Part shown: one piece after another, positions 33,332-42,519 of the stretch
How the letters are laid out: each line of letters starts with the position of its first letter
How positions within the stretch are numbered: the first letter of the stretch is position 1
Assembly (NCBI GenBank): GCA_023418925.1
Contig: JAEZYS010000016.1
Coordinates: forward strand, 228,547 to 292,546
Source of the DNA: Bacillota bacterium
GTDB taxonomy: Bacteria; Bacillota; Clostridia; Oscillospirales; Ruminococcaceae
DNA length: 64,000 nt
Direction: 5' to 3'
Translations under genes and position numbers: made by a program
Notes under the pieces: model-generated
What the model was told of the DNA's origin: nothing
Seen by the model: only the letters and a program-made list of their open reading frames with translations
Databases searched by the model: none

Positions 33332-34045
33332 TCAGTTGTCAAGCACAATGTTCTCTTCCTCTTTTGCAGGAATTTCAGGCTTTACCCAATCTTTCTTTTC
33401 TGCAATAAGGAACTTGATTTTCTTGCCTTCTTCTGAAAAAACTTTTTCATGTTCTGTCATGATATTATTCTGATAATCACTTGCATGAAGATCCCTTGTG
33501 AGATACTTTATCTCAAAGCCTGTTTCTTCAAAATAAGGAACGGATTCTTCAAAAAGCTGATCATCATCTGTCTTGAAATGTATTTCTCCCCCGTCTTTGA
33601 GGAATACTCTGTATTGTTTGAGCTGACGTGTATGTGTAAGGCGACGCTTGTTATGCTTTGCTCTTGGCCAAGGATTGCAGAAATTTATATAGATTCTGTC
33701 AATTTTATCATTTTCGCCAAAAGCTATCAATATACGCTCGATGTTAAGCGAAACAAGCTTTATATTTGTGACCTGCCTTTCGGCAATTTTGAAGAAGCTT
33801 TCAATTGTTCTTCTTGCAACAGCAAGCATTTCACTCTTGATATCAAAAGCAAGGAAGTTTACATCAGGATATTTCAGCGCTGCCTGTGCTGCAAATCCGC
33901 CCTTTCCGCAGCCAAGTTCCATATATATAGGATGGGCATTCTCAAAAACAGTATTCCACTTGTTTTTGTATTCATCTGCATGCTCTATATAATAAGGGCA
34001 TGCAGCAAGTTCGGGCCTTGCCCATTTCTTTCTTCGTATTCTCAT
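33332..34045 (-). CDS. trmB: tRNA (guanine-N7)-methyltransferase TrmB
   Basis: The 237-aa protein uses SAM to make m7G46 in tRNA. It has MRIRRKKWARPELA at the start, the SAM-binding IYMELGCGKGGFAAQAA, FLAFDIKSE, YINFCNPWPRAKHNKRRLTH and GGEIHFKTDDDQLFE, all typical of TrmB. The C-terminal tail after about residue 215 is longer than usual and acidic. The gene is alone, divergent from pyrE. Confidence 0.94.
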   Translation of the reverse strand: MRIRRKKWARPELAACPYYIEHADEYKNKWNTVFENAHPIYMELGCGKGGFAAQAALKYPDVNFLAFDIKSEMLAVARRTIESFFKIAERQVTNIKLVSLNIERILIAFGENDKIDRIYINFCNPWPRAKHNKRRLTHTRQLKQYRVFLKDGGEIHFKTDDDQLFEESVPYFEETGFEIKYLTRDLHASDYQNNIMTEHEKVFSEEGKKIKFLIAEKKDWVKPEIPAKEEENIVLDN

Positions 34046-34204
34046 TATTATTTCAATCCTTTCTAATTATGGGAGATTTATTTAAAATCAAGAATTTTAG
34101 ATCTGCCATCTTTTATAGATAATAATACTTTGTAATAACTGAATAATTGTAGCATAGTGTCAATTTTTTTGCAAATTTTTTTACATCCAAATATGATAAT
34201 TAGG

Positions 34205-34362
34205 TTGATTTTGTTTTCTAATTGTGATATTATTTATATGTATCTATGAAATTTATATTAAGGCAATGTTTTTCCTCAATTATTGATAAATAATGCGGGC
34301 TTTTTTTATAAAAAGTGCCTGTAAAAATAAAGGAATATGTTTTTGCCGCAAAGGAGTCTGCA
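34205..34362 (+). promoter_or_regulatory. pyrE promoter and leader
   Basis: TTGATT at 34205-34210, a 17-nt spacer and TATTAT at 34228-34233 form a sigma-A promoter. The leader holds a T-rich run after GCGGGC near 34295-34312 and AGGCA / TGCCT that could pair across it. It might be an attenuator. I do not see a PyrR site with confidence. Confidence 0.5.
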
Positions 34363-35016
34363 ATGAGCTATAAAAATGAATTCATTAAATTTATGATGGA
34401 GTGCGGTGTTCTTACATTCGGTGACTTCACACTTAAGAGCGGAAGAAAAGCTCCGTATTTTGTTAATACAGGCAATTATAAAACAGGCGCACAGATTGCC
34501 AAGCTTGGAGAGTTTTATGCACAGTGCATAAAGGAAAACAATATTCCTGCTGAAACTCTCTTCGGACCTGCTTACAAGGGCATTCCGCTTGCAACAGGAT
34601 GCGCTATAGCTTTGTTCAACAAGTATGGTATTGAAGTGAACTACTGCTTCGACAGAAAAGAAGCAAAGGATCACGGCGAGGGCGGTGTTATCGTCGGCAA
34701 AAAACTTACTGACGGTGAAAAAATTGTTATCATTGAGGACGTTATAACAGCAGGAACTGCAATCAGACAGGTTATTCCTGTATTAAAGGCGGCTGCTGAT
34801 GTTGATATCACAGGCATGGTAATTTCTGTTGACCGTATGGAAAAGGGACAGGGCGACAAATCAGCTGTTCAGGAAGTATATGATGAATTCGGAATTAAGG
34901 TATTCCCTATTGTTACTGTTGTTGATATTATAAATGCTATAAAGGACGGCGCTGTTGATGGTGCTGAATATCTTGACAAGATGATTGAATACAGAAACGT
35001 TTATGGTATAGAATAA
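34363..35016 (+). CDS. pyrE: Orotate phosphoribosyltransferase
   Basis: ATG 34363 (MSYKNEFIKFMMECGVL) follows AAAGGAG. The 217-aa protein has LKSGRKAPYFVNTGNY, FGPAYKGIPLAT, FDRKEAKDHGEGGVIVGK and the PRPP-binding motif KIVIIEDVITAGTAIR. It makes OMP from orotate in pyrimidine synthesis. The other pyr genes are not in the window. Confidence 0.95.
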   Translation: MSYKNEFIKFMMECGVLTFGDFTLKSGRKAPYFVNTGNYKTGAQIAKLGEFYAQCIKENNIPAETLFGPAYKGIPLATGCAIALFNKYGIEVNYCFDRKEAKDHGEGGVIVGKKLTDGEKIVIIEDVITAGTAIRQVIPVLKAAADVDITGMVISVDRMEKGQGDKSAVQEVYDEFGIKVFPIVTVVDIINAIKDGAVDGAEYLDKMIEYRNVYGIE

Positions 35017-35186
35017 TTCTTTTGTCAATTGTTCAGCAATTTTAAGCATGAAAGTATCAAGCAATGATATTTCACTTGTAGGACTTAAAATAGTCTGGAA
35101 TGAACTTTCAGACTTTGAGTTCTGTACTTCACCATTGCCCCGTTTTTTGACGGAATTATCATAACTCGGAAAGGAATGGTCATAAA

Positions 35187-36722
35187 ATGAGCGTTATATT
35201 TGATTTGACAATTGCTGCAAACGAACTTTTTGATGCGGTTGTTGTTATGGACAAATCCCCTGCTTATGCTGCCTTTAAGGAGGAAATTGAAAAGATACTT
35301 GCCGATTTCAATAAGACGGGAAAGTATTGGGAAGTGTCTTCGGTTGATGTAAAGGAACTTGTTGAAAATTCCTCTGATGCACTCAAAAATATGCATAAGG
35401 CATTTCTCCTTTGGACTATAAAGGAGGAAAGGGAGAAGGATGTTCCTGACGAATCAAGCTATGAGGCTTTTGTGAAGCTTTTCTTCAAGTCACAGGAAAG
35501 TCAGCTCACATTCCTTAACGAGGGAAAGAAAACCATTGCGGCTAAGGATGTTGCAGGTCTTAGAACAAAGTTTATCAGAGTTATAAGCTCAACTCCTGAT
35601 CTTTATAATAGTATTAAGGAATTTTTCAGCGGATATGTTTATGGCTACTTCTTCAACTATCTTTCTGAACAGAAGATTATGAAGCAGTATGCAGAATTTG
35701 TTGTTTGCCTTGCTATTATGTCCGGAAAGATTAATGCATCCGAAAGCGAGAAGCAGAAGATACTTCCTAAGATGGCAAAGCTTCTTAATAATGACAGATT
35801 CAAATACATAGGCGGATATATTCCTTTGTCCGTCATGATTAATATAGTATGTAACAGATATGAGGTCGGCGGTATTTCTGAGATAGAAATGGGCAGGGTT
35901 GCAAAAACTGTTACTGAGTATATGGTCAGCAAATATGAATTCAACGAAAATGATGATCAGCAGTTTGTTTCTTCAGAGGTTTCTGCTTCAATTATGTCGG
36001 CTCTAAATTCTGAATATATTGATGTTCCTGCATTTGCAGCAGGTATCTGGCAGAAGAGCTTCAGTGGTATAAGAACATTTCTTGACGGTGACAGAGAAGA
36101 TTTCAATGGCTTTGATTCAGAAAAATTTGTTGAGATTGCTAATGATAAATGTGAAAGTGATTATGACAGTTTCTATACAACAGAAAGAGATGCTGTTATT
36201 GAAGTTAACCTTGGTTCAGGAAATAAGGGTTACAAGTATCCTCTTGTTTTCAAGGACAAGGAAAAGTTCTGGTGTTCATCAGTTTACAGCAGTTTCATTT
36301 ATCCTGTGCTTGATAATAACATCTATAAGCCTTATGAGCTTACTGACCTGCCGATGAGTGATTTCCCGTTTGTGATGAATGCGCTTAAAACAAATATTAT
36401 CAGAAATATCGGCGTACTTGCTGTTCCGGGATATTCTGTGAGAATTGACAAGGCACAGCTTCTTGCAAACATGAACAAGATTGACAAGTCAAAGTCATTG
36501 TCTGATACTGAAAAGAAGATGAGCAAGCTAGAAATCGCTCTTGTAGTTGCATCTGCAAGCCTTGATGAAGCAGAATACAAGAAATTGCTTGTTGATAATG
36601 TTTTCAAGACAGATCTTTATGAGCAGTATATCAGATTCAGAATGGATAAACTTTTTGAAATAGGCATGAAAAATCTTAATGCTAAGAAAAATCTTCTTGA
36701 CGAGCTTAATAAGATTGACTGA
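35187..36722 (+). CDS. Unknown 511-aa protein
   Basis: I do not recognise this protein. It is a soluble, helix-rich sequence without signal or membrane helix. The first half contains EKILADFNKTGKYWEVSSVDVKELVENSSDALKNMHKAF and the last third contains two Lys-rich helical stretches (LLANMNKIDKSKSLSDTEKKMSKLEIALVVASASLDEAEYKKL). Codon use is strongly biased, like that of housekeeping genes, so it is probably well expressed. It lies between pyrE and the rpmG operon with its own AAGGAAT-type ribosome site. Confidence 0.6.
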   Translation: MSVIFDLTIAANELFDAVVVMDKSPAYAAFKEEIEKILADFNKTGKYWEVSSVDVKELVENSSDALKNMHKAFLLWTIKEEREKDVPDESSYEAFVKLFFKSQESQLTFLNEGKKTIAAKDVAGLRTKFIRVISSTPDLYNSIKEFFSGYVYGYFFNYLSEQKIMKQYAEFVVCLAIMSGKINASESEKQKILPKMAKLLNNDRFKYIGGYIPLSVMINIVCNRYEVGGISEIEMGRVAKTVTEYMVSKYEFNENDDQQFVSSEVSASIMSALNSEYIDVPAFAAGIWQKSFSGIRTFLDGDREDFNGFDSEKFVEIANDKCESDYDSFYTTERDAVIEVNLGSGNKGYKYPLVFKDKEKFWCSSVYSSFIYPVLDNNIYKPYELTDLPMSDFPFVMNALKTNIIRNIGVLAVPGYSVRIDKAQLLANMNKIDKSKSLSDTEKKMSKLEIALVVASASLDEAEYKKLLVDNVFKTDLYEQYIRFRMDKLFEIGMKNLNAKKNLLDELNKID

Positions 36723-36899
36723 TTTAAGATACATATAGATTCAGGGGCAATAGACAAACAGCATGTCTGTTGTCCCTTTCTGGTGTGCTTTACTGCATAT
36801 TCCAGGCATAACAGCAAATGCTATCTGCATAAATTTAATTATGTGACGAAAAAGTGCTAATTACCGCCTAAATTTGAAAAAAACTGTGATAAAAAATGC

Positions 36900-37083
36900 T
36901 TGACAAGCGATGTGGCTTTATGTTATGATATGAATACCTCTTTAAGAGGTCTATTTTTTGTGCCCATATAATGGGCAGCATGACCTCGTGCAGTATTACT
37001 GCAACTCGGAGGGAGGCACAGGAACAGGAGTTCCTGCGAAATCGAAACGTTCTTTTCTGGAACATTTAATAGGAGGTGCCGAT
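36900..37083 (+). promoter_or_regulatory. Promoter and structured leader of the rpmG-secE-nusG operon
   Basis: TTGACA at 36900-36905, an 18-nt spacer and TATGAT at 36924-36929. The leader holds hairpins ACCTC-tttaa-GAGGT with a following T run, TGCCCA-tatat-TGGGCA and AGGAAC-agga-GTTCCT before the AGGAGG site. This could be a translation-machinery autoregulatory leader, class unknown. The first 170 nt of the gap (36723-36899) show nothing else. Confidence 0.55.
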
Positions 37084-37233
37084 ATGAGAGTAAAGGTAAC
37101 ATTAGCTTGCACAGAATGTAAGCAGCGCAATTACAACACAAAGAAAAACAAGAAGAATGATCCTGACAGACTTGAGATGAATAAGTTCTGCAAGTTCTGT
37201 AAGAAACATACTCTTCACAAAGAAACAAAGTAA
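37084..37233 (+). CDS. rpmG: 50S ribosomal protein L33
   Basis: ATG 37084 (MRVKVTLACTEC) follows AATAGGAGGTG and gives 49 aa, the usual L33 length. Zinc-type pairs CTEC and CKFC are both present, so this is the C+ form. It is followed by secE at 17 nt, a common order in Firmicutes. Confidence 0.95.
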   Translation: MRVKVTLACTECKQRNYNTKKNKKNDPDRLEMNKFCKFCKKHTLHKETK

Positions 37234-37249
37234 ATGAGGGGGTTTAAAA

Positions 37250-37606
37250 ATGTCTAACAAGAAGAAGAAAGCCCCATCAAAGAAACCCGCAAATCAGGCT
37301 GCTAAGCAACCGGTTGAGTTGAAGGAAACTAAAACCGACGTAGTTGCAGAAAAAGCAAAGCCAAAGGAAAAGACTGCGGCAGCAAAAAGCAGCAAGCAAG
37401 TAAAGAAAAAGCCTAACAAGATTGTTAAGTATTTTAAGGATCTCAAGGGTGAAATCAAGAAGGTTGTGTGGCCTTCGTTCAATAAAGTTGTCAACAATAC
37501 AACAGTTGTTGTTGTTGCAATGACAGTATGCGGACTGGTAATCTGGGGAATCGACTCAGGTCTGGTTAAGCTTCTTTCTCTGGCTCTTCAAAGTCAGAAA
37601 GGCTAA
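37250..37606 (+). CDS. secE: Preprotein translocase subunit SecE
   Basis: The 118-aa protein ends with the SecE domain: KIVKYFKDLKGEIKKVVWPSFNKVVNNTTVVVVAMTVCGLVIWGIDSGLVKLL, one membrane helix. The first 65 residues are a Lys/Ala/Pro-rich tail, longer than in most SecE proteins of about 60-65 aa. SecE braces SecY in the export channel. It is in the standard rpmG-secE-nusG order. Confidence 0.93.
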   Translation: MSNKKKKAPSKKPANQAAKQPVELKETKTDVVAEKAKPKEKTAAAKSSKQVKKKPNKIVKYFKDLKGEIKKVVWPSFNKVVNNTTVVVVAMTVCGLVIWGIDSGLVKLLSLALQSQKG

Positions 37607-37644
37607 AAGCTGTTTTCCTAATTTTCGAAAGGAATGATAGTCAG

Positions 37645-38178
37645 ATGTCAGAATCGGCAAAGTGGTATGTAATCCATACTTACTCGGGTTATGAAAATAA
37701 GGTAGCGCAGACAATTCAGAAGGTTGTTGATAACCGTAAACTTCAGGAGCTTATTCCTGAAATCAAAGTTCCGACTGAAATGGTTACTGAAATTACCGAC
37801 AGCAACAAGCAAAAGGAAGTTGAACGTAAAGTATTTCCGGGATATGTTCTCGTTAAGATGATTCTGACTGATGATTCATGGTACGTTGTCAGAAATACCA
37901 GAGGCGTTACCGGATTCGTTGGTCCTGCTTCCAAGCCTGTTCCACTGAGCGATAAGGAAGTTGCCGCTCTCGGCGTTGAGAGACAGAAAACTGTTGAAGT
38001 TAACTTCAAGGTCGGAGATAAGGTTAAAATATTTGCTGGCGCAATGGAAGGATTTATCGGCGATGTCAAGGCTATTGACACAGATGCAATGACTGTTGAC
38101 GTATCCGTTTCAATGTTCGGAAGAGAAACTCTTGCGACACTTGATCTTTCACAGGTTGCCGTTACAGACGAGTATTGA
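37645..38178 (+). CDS. nusG: Transcription termination/antitermination factor NusG
   Basis: The 177-aa protein has the NGN domain (KWYVIHTYSGYENKVAQTI, VFPGYVLVKMILTDDSWYVVRNTRGVTGFVG) and a KOW domain (KVGDKVKIFAGAMEGFIGDVKAID). It binds RNA polymerase and couples it to ribosomes or Rho. Standard position between secE and rplK. Confidence 0.96.
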   Translation: MSESAKWYVIHTYSGYENKVAQTIQKVVDNRKLQELIPEIKVPTEMVTEITDSNKQKEVERKVFPGYVLVKMILTDDSWYVVRNTRGVTGFVGPASKPVPLSDKEVAALGVERQKTVEVNFKVGDKVKIFAGAMEGFIGDVKAIDTDAMTVDVSVSMFGRETLATLDLSQVAVTDEY

Positions 38179-38260
38179 TTTACTGATTCAAAATTATAAC
38201 TAAACAAAAAGAATAGATTGTCAGAAGACGACCAATTCTAATTTATGGAGGTGCAAAAGC

Positions 38261-38686
38261 ATGGCACAGAAAGTAGTTGGCTTAATTAAGCTTCAGATTG
38301 CAGCAGGTAAGGCTACACCTGCACCACCGGTTGGTCCTGCTCTTGGTCAGCACGGTGTTAATATCATGTCTTTTACAAAGGAATTTAACGAAAGAACTAA
38401 GAACGATATCGGTCTTATCATCCCTGTAGTAATTACAGTTTATGCTGACCGTTCATTCACATTTATCACTAAGACTCCGCCTGCAGCAGTTCTTATCAAG
38501 AAGGCTATCGGCCTTGAATCAGGTTCAGGCGCTCCTAACAAGACTAAGATTGGAAAGATCACAAAGGATCAGATCAGAAAGATTGCTGAAACTAAGATGC
38601 CTGACCTTAATGCTGCTACAATTGAAACTGCTATGAGCATGGTCGCAGGTACTGCTCGTTCAATGGGTGTAGAAGTAGTTGATTAA
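38261..38686 (+). CDS. rplK: 50S ribosomal protein L11
   Basis: 141 aa, standard length. IKLQIAAGKATPAPPVGPALGQHGVNIM and the C-terminal TIETAMSMVAGTARSMGVEV are diagnostic. It forms the L11 stalk base. Codon use is highly biased. Confidence 0.97.
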   Translation: MAQKVVGLIKLQIAAGKATPAPPVGPALGQHGVNIMSFTKEFNERTKNDIGLIIPVVITVYADRSFTFITKTPPAAVLIKKAIGLESGSGAPNKTKIGKITKDQIRKIAETKMPDLNAATIETAMSMVAGTARSMGVEVVD

Positions 38687-38699
38687 TTAACTGCAAATT

Positions 38700-38835
38700 A
38701 CATTACCCCGCACAGTTATCTGCACAGGCGGACGTAACGTTTCCGTCAACCTATGGTGGGAGGAAATATCCGCTATAAACCCGTATATTTACGGGACCCG
38801 TTCATTCGGGATTTACCACTTAAAGGAGGAAATTA
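38700..38835 (+). promoter_or_regulatory. Structured rplK-rplA spacer
   Basis: The 153-nt gap is longer than usual and can fold: CGGACGTAACGTTTCCG, CCCGTATATTTACGGG and CCCGTTCATTCGGG appear one after another before the AAAGGAGG site. It may be a site for L1 feedback or an RNA processing site. I do not see a canonical L1 motif. Confidence 0.4.
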
Positions 38836-38839
38836 ATAA

Positions 38840-39535
38840 ATGAAAAACGGTAAAAAATATACCGACAGTGTAAAACTTGTTGATAAAACAAAACTTTATG
38901 AAACAACTGAAGCTTTGGATCTTGCTTGCAAGACTGCAAAGGCTAAGTTTGATGAAACTATAGAGGTTCATATCCGTCTCGGCGTTGACTCACGTCATGC
39001 TGACCAGCAGGTAAGAGGAGCTGTTGTTCTCCCTAACGGTACTGGTAAGAAGGTAAGAGTGTGTGTATTCTGTAAGCCTGAAAAGGAAGAAGCTGCAAAG
39101 GCTGCAGGTGCTGAATACGTTGGTGCTGAAGATCTCGTTGAAAAGATCACAAAGGAAAACTGGATGGATTTCGACGTTGTTATTGCTTCACCTGACATGA
39201 TGGGCCTTGTTGGTCGTCTTGGTAAGGTTCTCGGTCCTCGTGGACTCATGCCAAACCCTAAGGCAGGAACTGTTGCTCCTGACGTAGCTAAGGCTGTAGC
39301 TGAAGCTAAGGCTGGTAAGATTGAATACCGTCTTGACAAGACAAACATCATTCACTGCCCAATCGGTAAGGCTTCATTCGGTGCTGAAAAGCTCGAAGAG
39401 AACCTTGATACACTTCTTAAGGCTGTTGTTAAGGCAAAGCCTGCTGCTGCAAAGGGTACTTACATCAAGTCCTGCGTAGTTGCTTCTACAATGGGTGTTG
39501 GAATTCCTGTTTCAACAAACAAGTACGGTGTATAA
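38840..39535 (+). CDS. rplA: 50S ribosomal protein L1
   Basis: 231 aa with FDETIEVHIRLGVDSRHADQQVRGAVVLPNGTGK, MMGLVGRLGKVLGPRGLMPNPKAGTV and GKIEYRLDKTNIIHCPIGK, the L1 signature. It sits on the E-site stalk and is commonly a translational repressor of its own operon. No rplJ or rplL follows; the transcript ends in a clear terminator. Confidence 0.97.
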   Translation: MKNGKKYTDSVKLVDKTKLYETTEALDLACKTAKAKFDETIEVHIRLGVDSRHADQQVRGAVVLPNGTGKKVRVCVFCKPEKEEAAKAAGAEYVGAEDLVEKITKENWMDFDVVIASPDMMGLVGRLGKVLGPRGLMPNPKAGTVAPDVAKAVAEAKAGKIEYRLDKTNIIHCPIGKASFGAEKLEENLDTLLKAVVKAKPAAAKGTYIKSCVVASTMGVGIPVSTNKYGV

Positions 39536-39552
39536 TTAATTATATATATATT

Positions 39553-39582
39553 ATCGGCAGAGGGTTTCCTCTGCCGATTTTG
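39553..39582 (+). terminator. Intrinsic terminator after rplA
   Basis: ATCGGCAGAGG-gttt-CCTCTGCCGAT followed by TTTTG. Confidence 0.88.
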
Positions 39583-39611
39583 TATTATTAAGCAGAAAGC
39601 AGGACGTAAAG

Positions 39612-40040
39612 ATGGAGTATGCAGTTGAGATACTTATCAAAAAGGATATAATGTCATATAAAAAGCTGATTGACGGGTGTTTCGGGTTAAGTAATCCGAT
39701 TGAAAAATATATGCAGTATTTGCAGAATGATAACTACATTATATGGGTTATCAAGGAGGATAACAAGGTAATTGGAAGTGTTACAGAATATCATATTGAG
39801 TTGTTCACTTTTGATTTTCAGCCTTGCCTGATGCTGTTCAATATCGCAGTTGACGCTGATTACAGGTGTAAAGGTGTTGCACATGCATTGCTTGAACATG
39901 TCATTTTCAATGCCAGAACAAGCGGATACAGGTCTATTTCACTCACATGTCTTGACAGTGCATGTGAAGCTCATAAGCTTTATGAAAGCGTTGGTTTTGT
40001 CAGGGCAGAAAGTTACAAATATGCTATGAATCTTGCATAA
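39612..40040 (+). CDS. GNAT-family N-acetyltransferase
   Basis: The 142-aa protein has the GNAT acetyl-CoA binding pattern FNIAVDADYRCKGVAHALLEHVI, with the R..G.A motif slightly altered, and YRSISLTCLDSACEAHKLYESVGF. The substrate is unknown. Its close size and fold to RimI-type enzymes makes protein N-terminal or small-molecule acetylation equally likely. Confidence 0.85.
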   Translation: MEYAVEILIKKDIMSYKKLIDGCFGLSNPIEKYMQYLQNDNYIIWVIKEDNKVIGSVTEYHIELFTFDFQPCLMLFNIAVDADYRCKGVAHALLEHVIFNARTSGYRSISLTCLDSACEAHKLYESVGFVRAESYKYAMNLA

Positions 40041-40050
40041 ATAATGAAAC

Positions 40051-40086
40051 AGATTGGTCCAGCGCAATCACACGCTGGACCAATCT
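40051..40086. terminator. Bidirectional terminator between GNAT and dCMP deaminase genes
   Basis: AGATTGGTCCAGCG / CGCTGGACCAATCT, a 14-bp perfect stem with an 8-nt loop, in the gap between two convergent genes. Confidence 0.85.
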
Positions 40087-40094
40087 GCTTATTT

Positions 40095-40592
40095 TTAATA
40101 TCCTTCAGTGCCTTCAATACTGTCGTCGTTTTCAACCCATGAATCAACATTTATTGTTGTATATGTATTTCTTGTATTTCTTATAATTACTGTATCTATA
40201 CCAGCATTTATTATCATTCTCTTACACATTGAACATGGCTCTACTTCTCCAAAAAGCTCACCTGTCTTTGCGTCATGACATGCAAGATAAAGTGTTGCGC
40301 CCAATGTATCTGACCTTGATGCGGATATAATAGCATTTGCTTCTGCATGAACACTTCTGCAAAGCTCATAGCGCTGTCCCTTTGGAACGTTTAGCTTTTC
40401 TCTTGTGCAGTATCCGAGATCAACACAGTTTGCACGGCCTCTAGGTGCGCCGACATATCCTGTTGAAACAATTTCATCATTTTTTACGATAATTGCCCCG
40501 AAATTTCTTCTTAGGCAGGTTCCTCTTTCAAGAACGGTTTCAGCTATATCAAGATAGTAGTTGATTTTATCACGTCTTTTATCTGCGGACAT
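40095..40592 (-). CDS. dCMP deaminase family protein (ComEB-like)
   Basis: The 165-aa protein has the zinc deaminase motifs VHAEANAIISASR (His and catalytic Glu) and EPCSMCKRMIINAGI (two Cys), plus the start YYLDIAETVLERGTCLRRNFGAIIVKNDEIVSTGYVGAPRG. dCMP deaminase yields dUMP for thymidylate synthesis. The gene is alone. Confidence 0.9.
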   Translation of the reverse strand: MSADKRRDKINYYLDIAETVLERGTCLRRNFGAIIVKNDEIVSTGYVGAPRGRANCVDLGYCTREKLNVPKGQRYELCRSVHAEANAIISASRSDTLGATLYLACHDAKTGELFGEVEPCSMCKRMIINAGIDTVIIRNTRNTYTTINVDSWVENDDSIEGTEGY

Positions 40593-40753
40593 ATATATCC
40601 ATCCTCCCTTAATTATATATCTTTATATCTATACAAACATATTATAAGATATTTATGCTGTTTTTGCAATAATAAAATTGTAATTGTAATAAATATGCTG
40701 ACATGGTATAATAATTATGTCAAAATAAATTAGAATAGAAAGTGGATTAATTT

Positions 40754-41521
40754 ATGCCGGAAAATCAGCTGATGTATAACAAGGACAGCAGGTTACATAT
40801 ACTGGATTTACTTAGAGGTCTAGCTATAATTTTTGTTATTGTCTATCATACATTGTATGACATTGAGTACGTTTTTAATCTGAAATGGGATTTTCTATAC
40901 ACAGGTGTATTGGATGCTGTTCATGGATTGTTTCTTGCTGATCTTTTTATTGTTTCGGGGATATGCACATCATTTTCGCATAACCTTTATAAAAGGGCAG
41001 GAGTGCTTATTGTTATCGGACAAGCTATTACAATAGTAACATCGGTTGTAATACCTGATAAAGTTATTATTTTCGGAGCGATTACGTTTTTTGGAACTTC
41101 AATGCTTTTATATGCACTTATACAGGAGCATCTTAAGAAGATACGGTGGGAGGTTCTTTTCGGGGTATCAATTGCATTGTATGTACTTGCGGTTATGCTT
41201 GATGACAATGGGTTAATCACCTCAAAGACCTTTGGCTTGCCGTCGTTGTTTACACAGAGCAACCCATATCTTTACCCGCTTGGGATTACCACAAAGGACT
41301 TTTTCTCTGCTGACTACTTCCCGCTGATACCGAATTTCTTCTTATTTCTTGTGGGAACAGCATTGTCTGTGCCTGTGCGGAACGGGAGCTTTCCGAAATG
41401 GTTTTACAGTGCAAAGTTCAGGAGTGTTGAGTTCCTCGGCAGAAACACGCTTGTCATTTACATAGTTCACCAGCCGATAATAATGGCGGCAGTTATAGCA
41501 GTTTCATTGCTTATAAAATAA
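40754..41521 (+). CDS. DUF1624/heparan-alpha-glucosaminide N-acetyltransferase-like membrane protein
   Basis: The 255-aa protein has about seven membrane helices and the family start RLHILDLLRGLAIIFVIVYHTLYDIEYVFN, then FIVSGICTSFS and the C-terminal FLGRNTLVIYIVHQPII. These are shared by DUF1624 and acyltransferase-3-like membrane enzymes that transfer acyl groups to sugars. The substrate is unknown. Confidence 0.82.
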   Translation: MPENQLMYNKDSRLHILDLLRGLAIIFVIVYHTLYDIEYVFNLKWDFLYTGVLDAVHGLFLADLFIVSGICTSFSHNLYKRAGVLIVIGQAITIVTSVVIPDKVIIFGAITFFGTSMLLYALIQEHLKKIRWEVLFGVSIALYVLAVMLDDNGLITSKTFGLPSLFTQSNPYLYPLGITTKDFFSADYFPLIPNFFLFLVGTALSVPVRNGSFPKWFYSAKFRSVEFLGRNTLVIYIVHQPIIMAAVIAVSLLIK

Positions 41522-41584
41522 AATACGGAGGATAAATCCTCCTGGTCACGTTGTTTGTTTTTTATAAAAATATGGAGGCTTTTT

Positions 41585-42445
41585 GTGGATAATCTTACAA
41601 ATATAGGCGTAATTAAAGATATATTTCAGAGGCATGGTTTTTCTTTTTCAAAGTCACTCGGACAGAACTTTATTGTCAATCCGTCTGTCTGCCCGAAAAT
41701 TGCGGAGATGGGCAATGCTAAATCTGGATTTGGTGTAATTGAGATAGGAACGGGCGTGGGTGTTCTCACAAATGAGCTTGCAAAGCGTGCGGATAAGGTT
41801 GTTGCGGTTGAAATTGACAGCAGGCTTATTCCTGTGCTTGAGGAAACACTTGCAGAATATGACAATGTGACAGTTATAAATGATGATGTTATGAAAATTG
41901 ACCTTGCACAGATAATAAAAGAGCAAATGGACGGACTTGATGTTGCTGTATGTGCAAATCTTCCTTATTACATTACCTCACCCATAATAATGATGTTACT
42001 GGAGAGCAGAATGCCGATAAAATCTGTTACAGTTATGGTGCAGAAAGAGGCAGGAGTGAGAATATGCGCAGAACCTGGGACAAGGGATGTTGGCGCTGTT
42101 AGCATTGCTGTAAGATATTTTTCCGAGCCGCAGATGCTTTTCAACGTTTCAAGGGGAAGCTTTATGCCTTCTCCTAATGTTGATTCATGCGTTATAAGGC
42201 TTGATGTAAAGGACAATCCGTCGCTTGGCGTTGCTGATGAGAAGTTTTTCTTCAAGATGGTAAGAGGAGCTTTTTCACAGCGCCGCAAGAATTTGTTAAA
42301 CTCACTTTCGTCCTCGCTTGGAATGGAGAAGGCTGTTATTGCAGAAGCGGTAAGGGAGGCAGGACTTTCTGAGAATATCCGTCCTGAACAGTTGAAAATG
42401 CAGGATTTTATTGATGTTTCAAATATATTGTTTCAGAAGAAGTGA
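41585..42445 (+). CDS. rsmA: 16S rRNA dimethyladenosine transferase (KsgA)
   Basis: The GTG at 41585 is chosen because GGAGG lies 6 nt upstream; it gives 286 aa. SAM-binding IEIGTGVGVLTNELA, the start KSLGQNFIVNPSVCPKI, catalytic ANLPYYITSPI and the basic C-terminal AFSQRRKNLLNSL are diagnostic. It dimethylates A1518 and A1519 of 16S rRNA. It ends next to a dispersed repeat. Confidence 0.95.
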   Translation: MDNLTNIGVIKDIFQRHGFSFSKSLGQNFIVNPSVCPKIAEMGNAKSGFGVIEIGTGVGVLTNELAKRADKVVAVEIDSRLIPVLEETLAEYDNVTVINDDVMKIDLAQIIKEQMDGLDVAVCANLPYYITSPIIMMLLESRMPIKSVTVMVQKEAGVRICAEPGTRDVGAVSIAVRYFSEPQMLFNVSRGSFMPSPNVDSCVIRLDVKDNPSLGVADEKFFFKMVRGAFSQRRKNLLNSLSSSLGMEKAVIAEAVREAGLSENIRPEQLKMQDFIDVSNILFQKK

Positions 42446-42519
42446 ATACTTTTATAGCGGGCTTTTGTCCGCTATTTTTATGCTTTTTAATTTTTGCTTT
42501 AATAAGAGCTTGCAAACTA

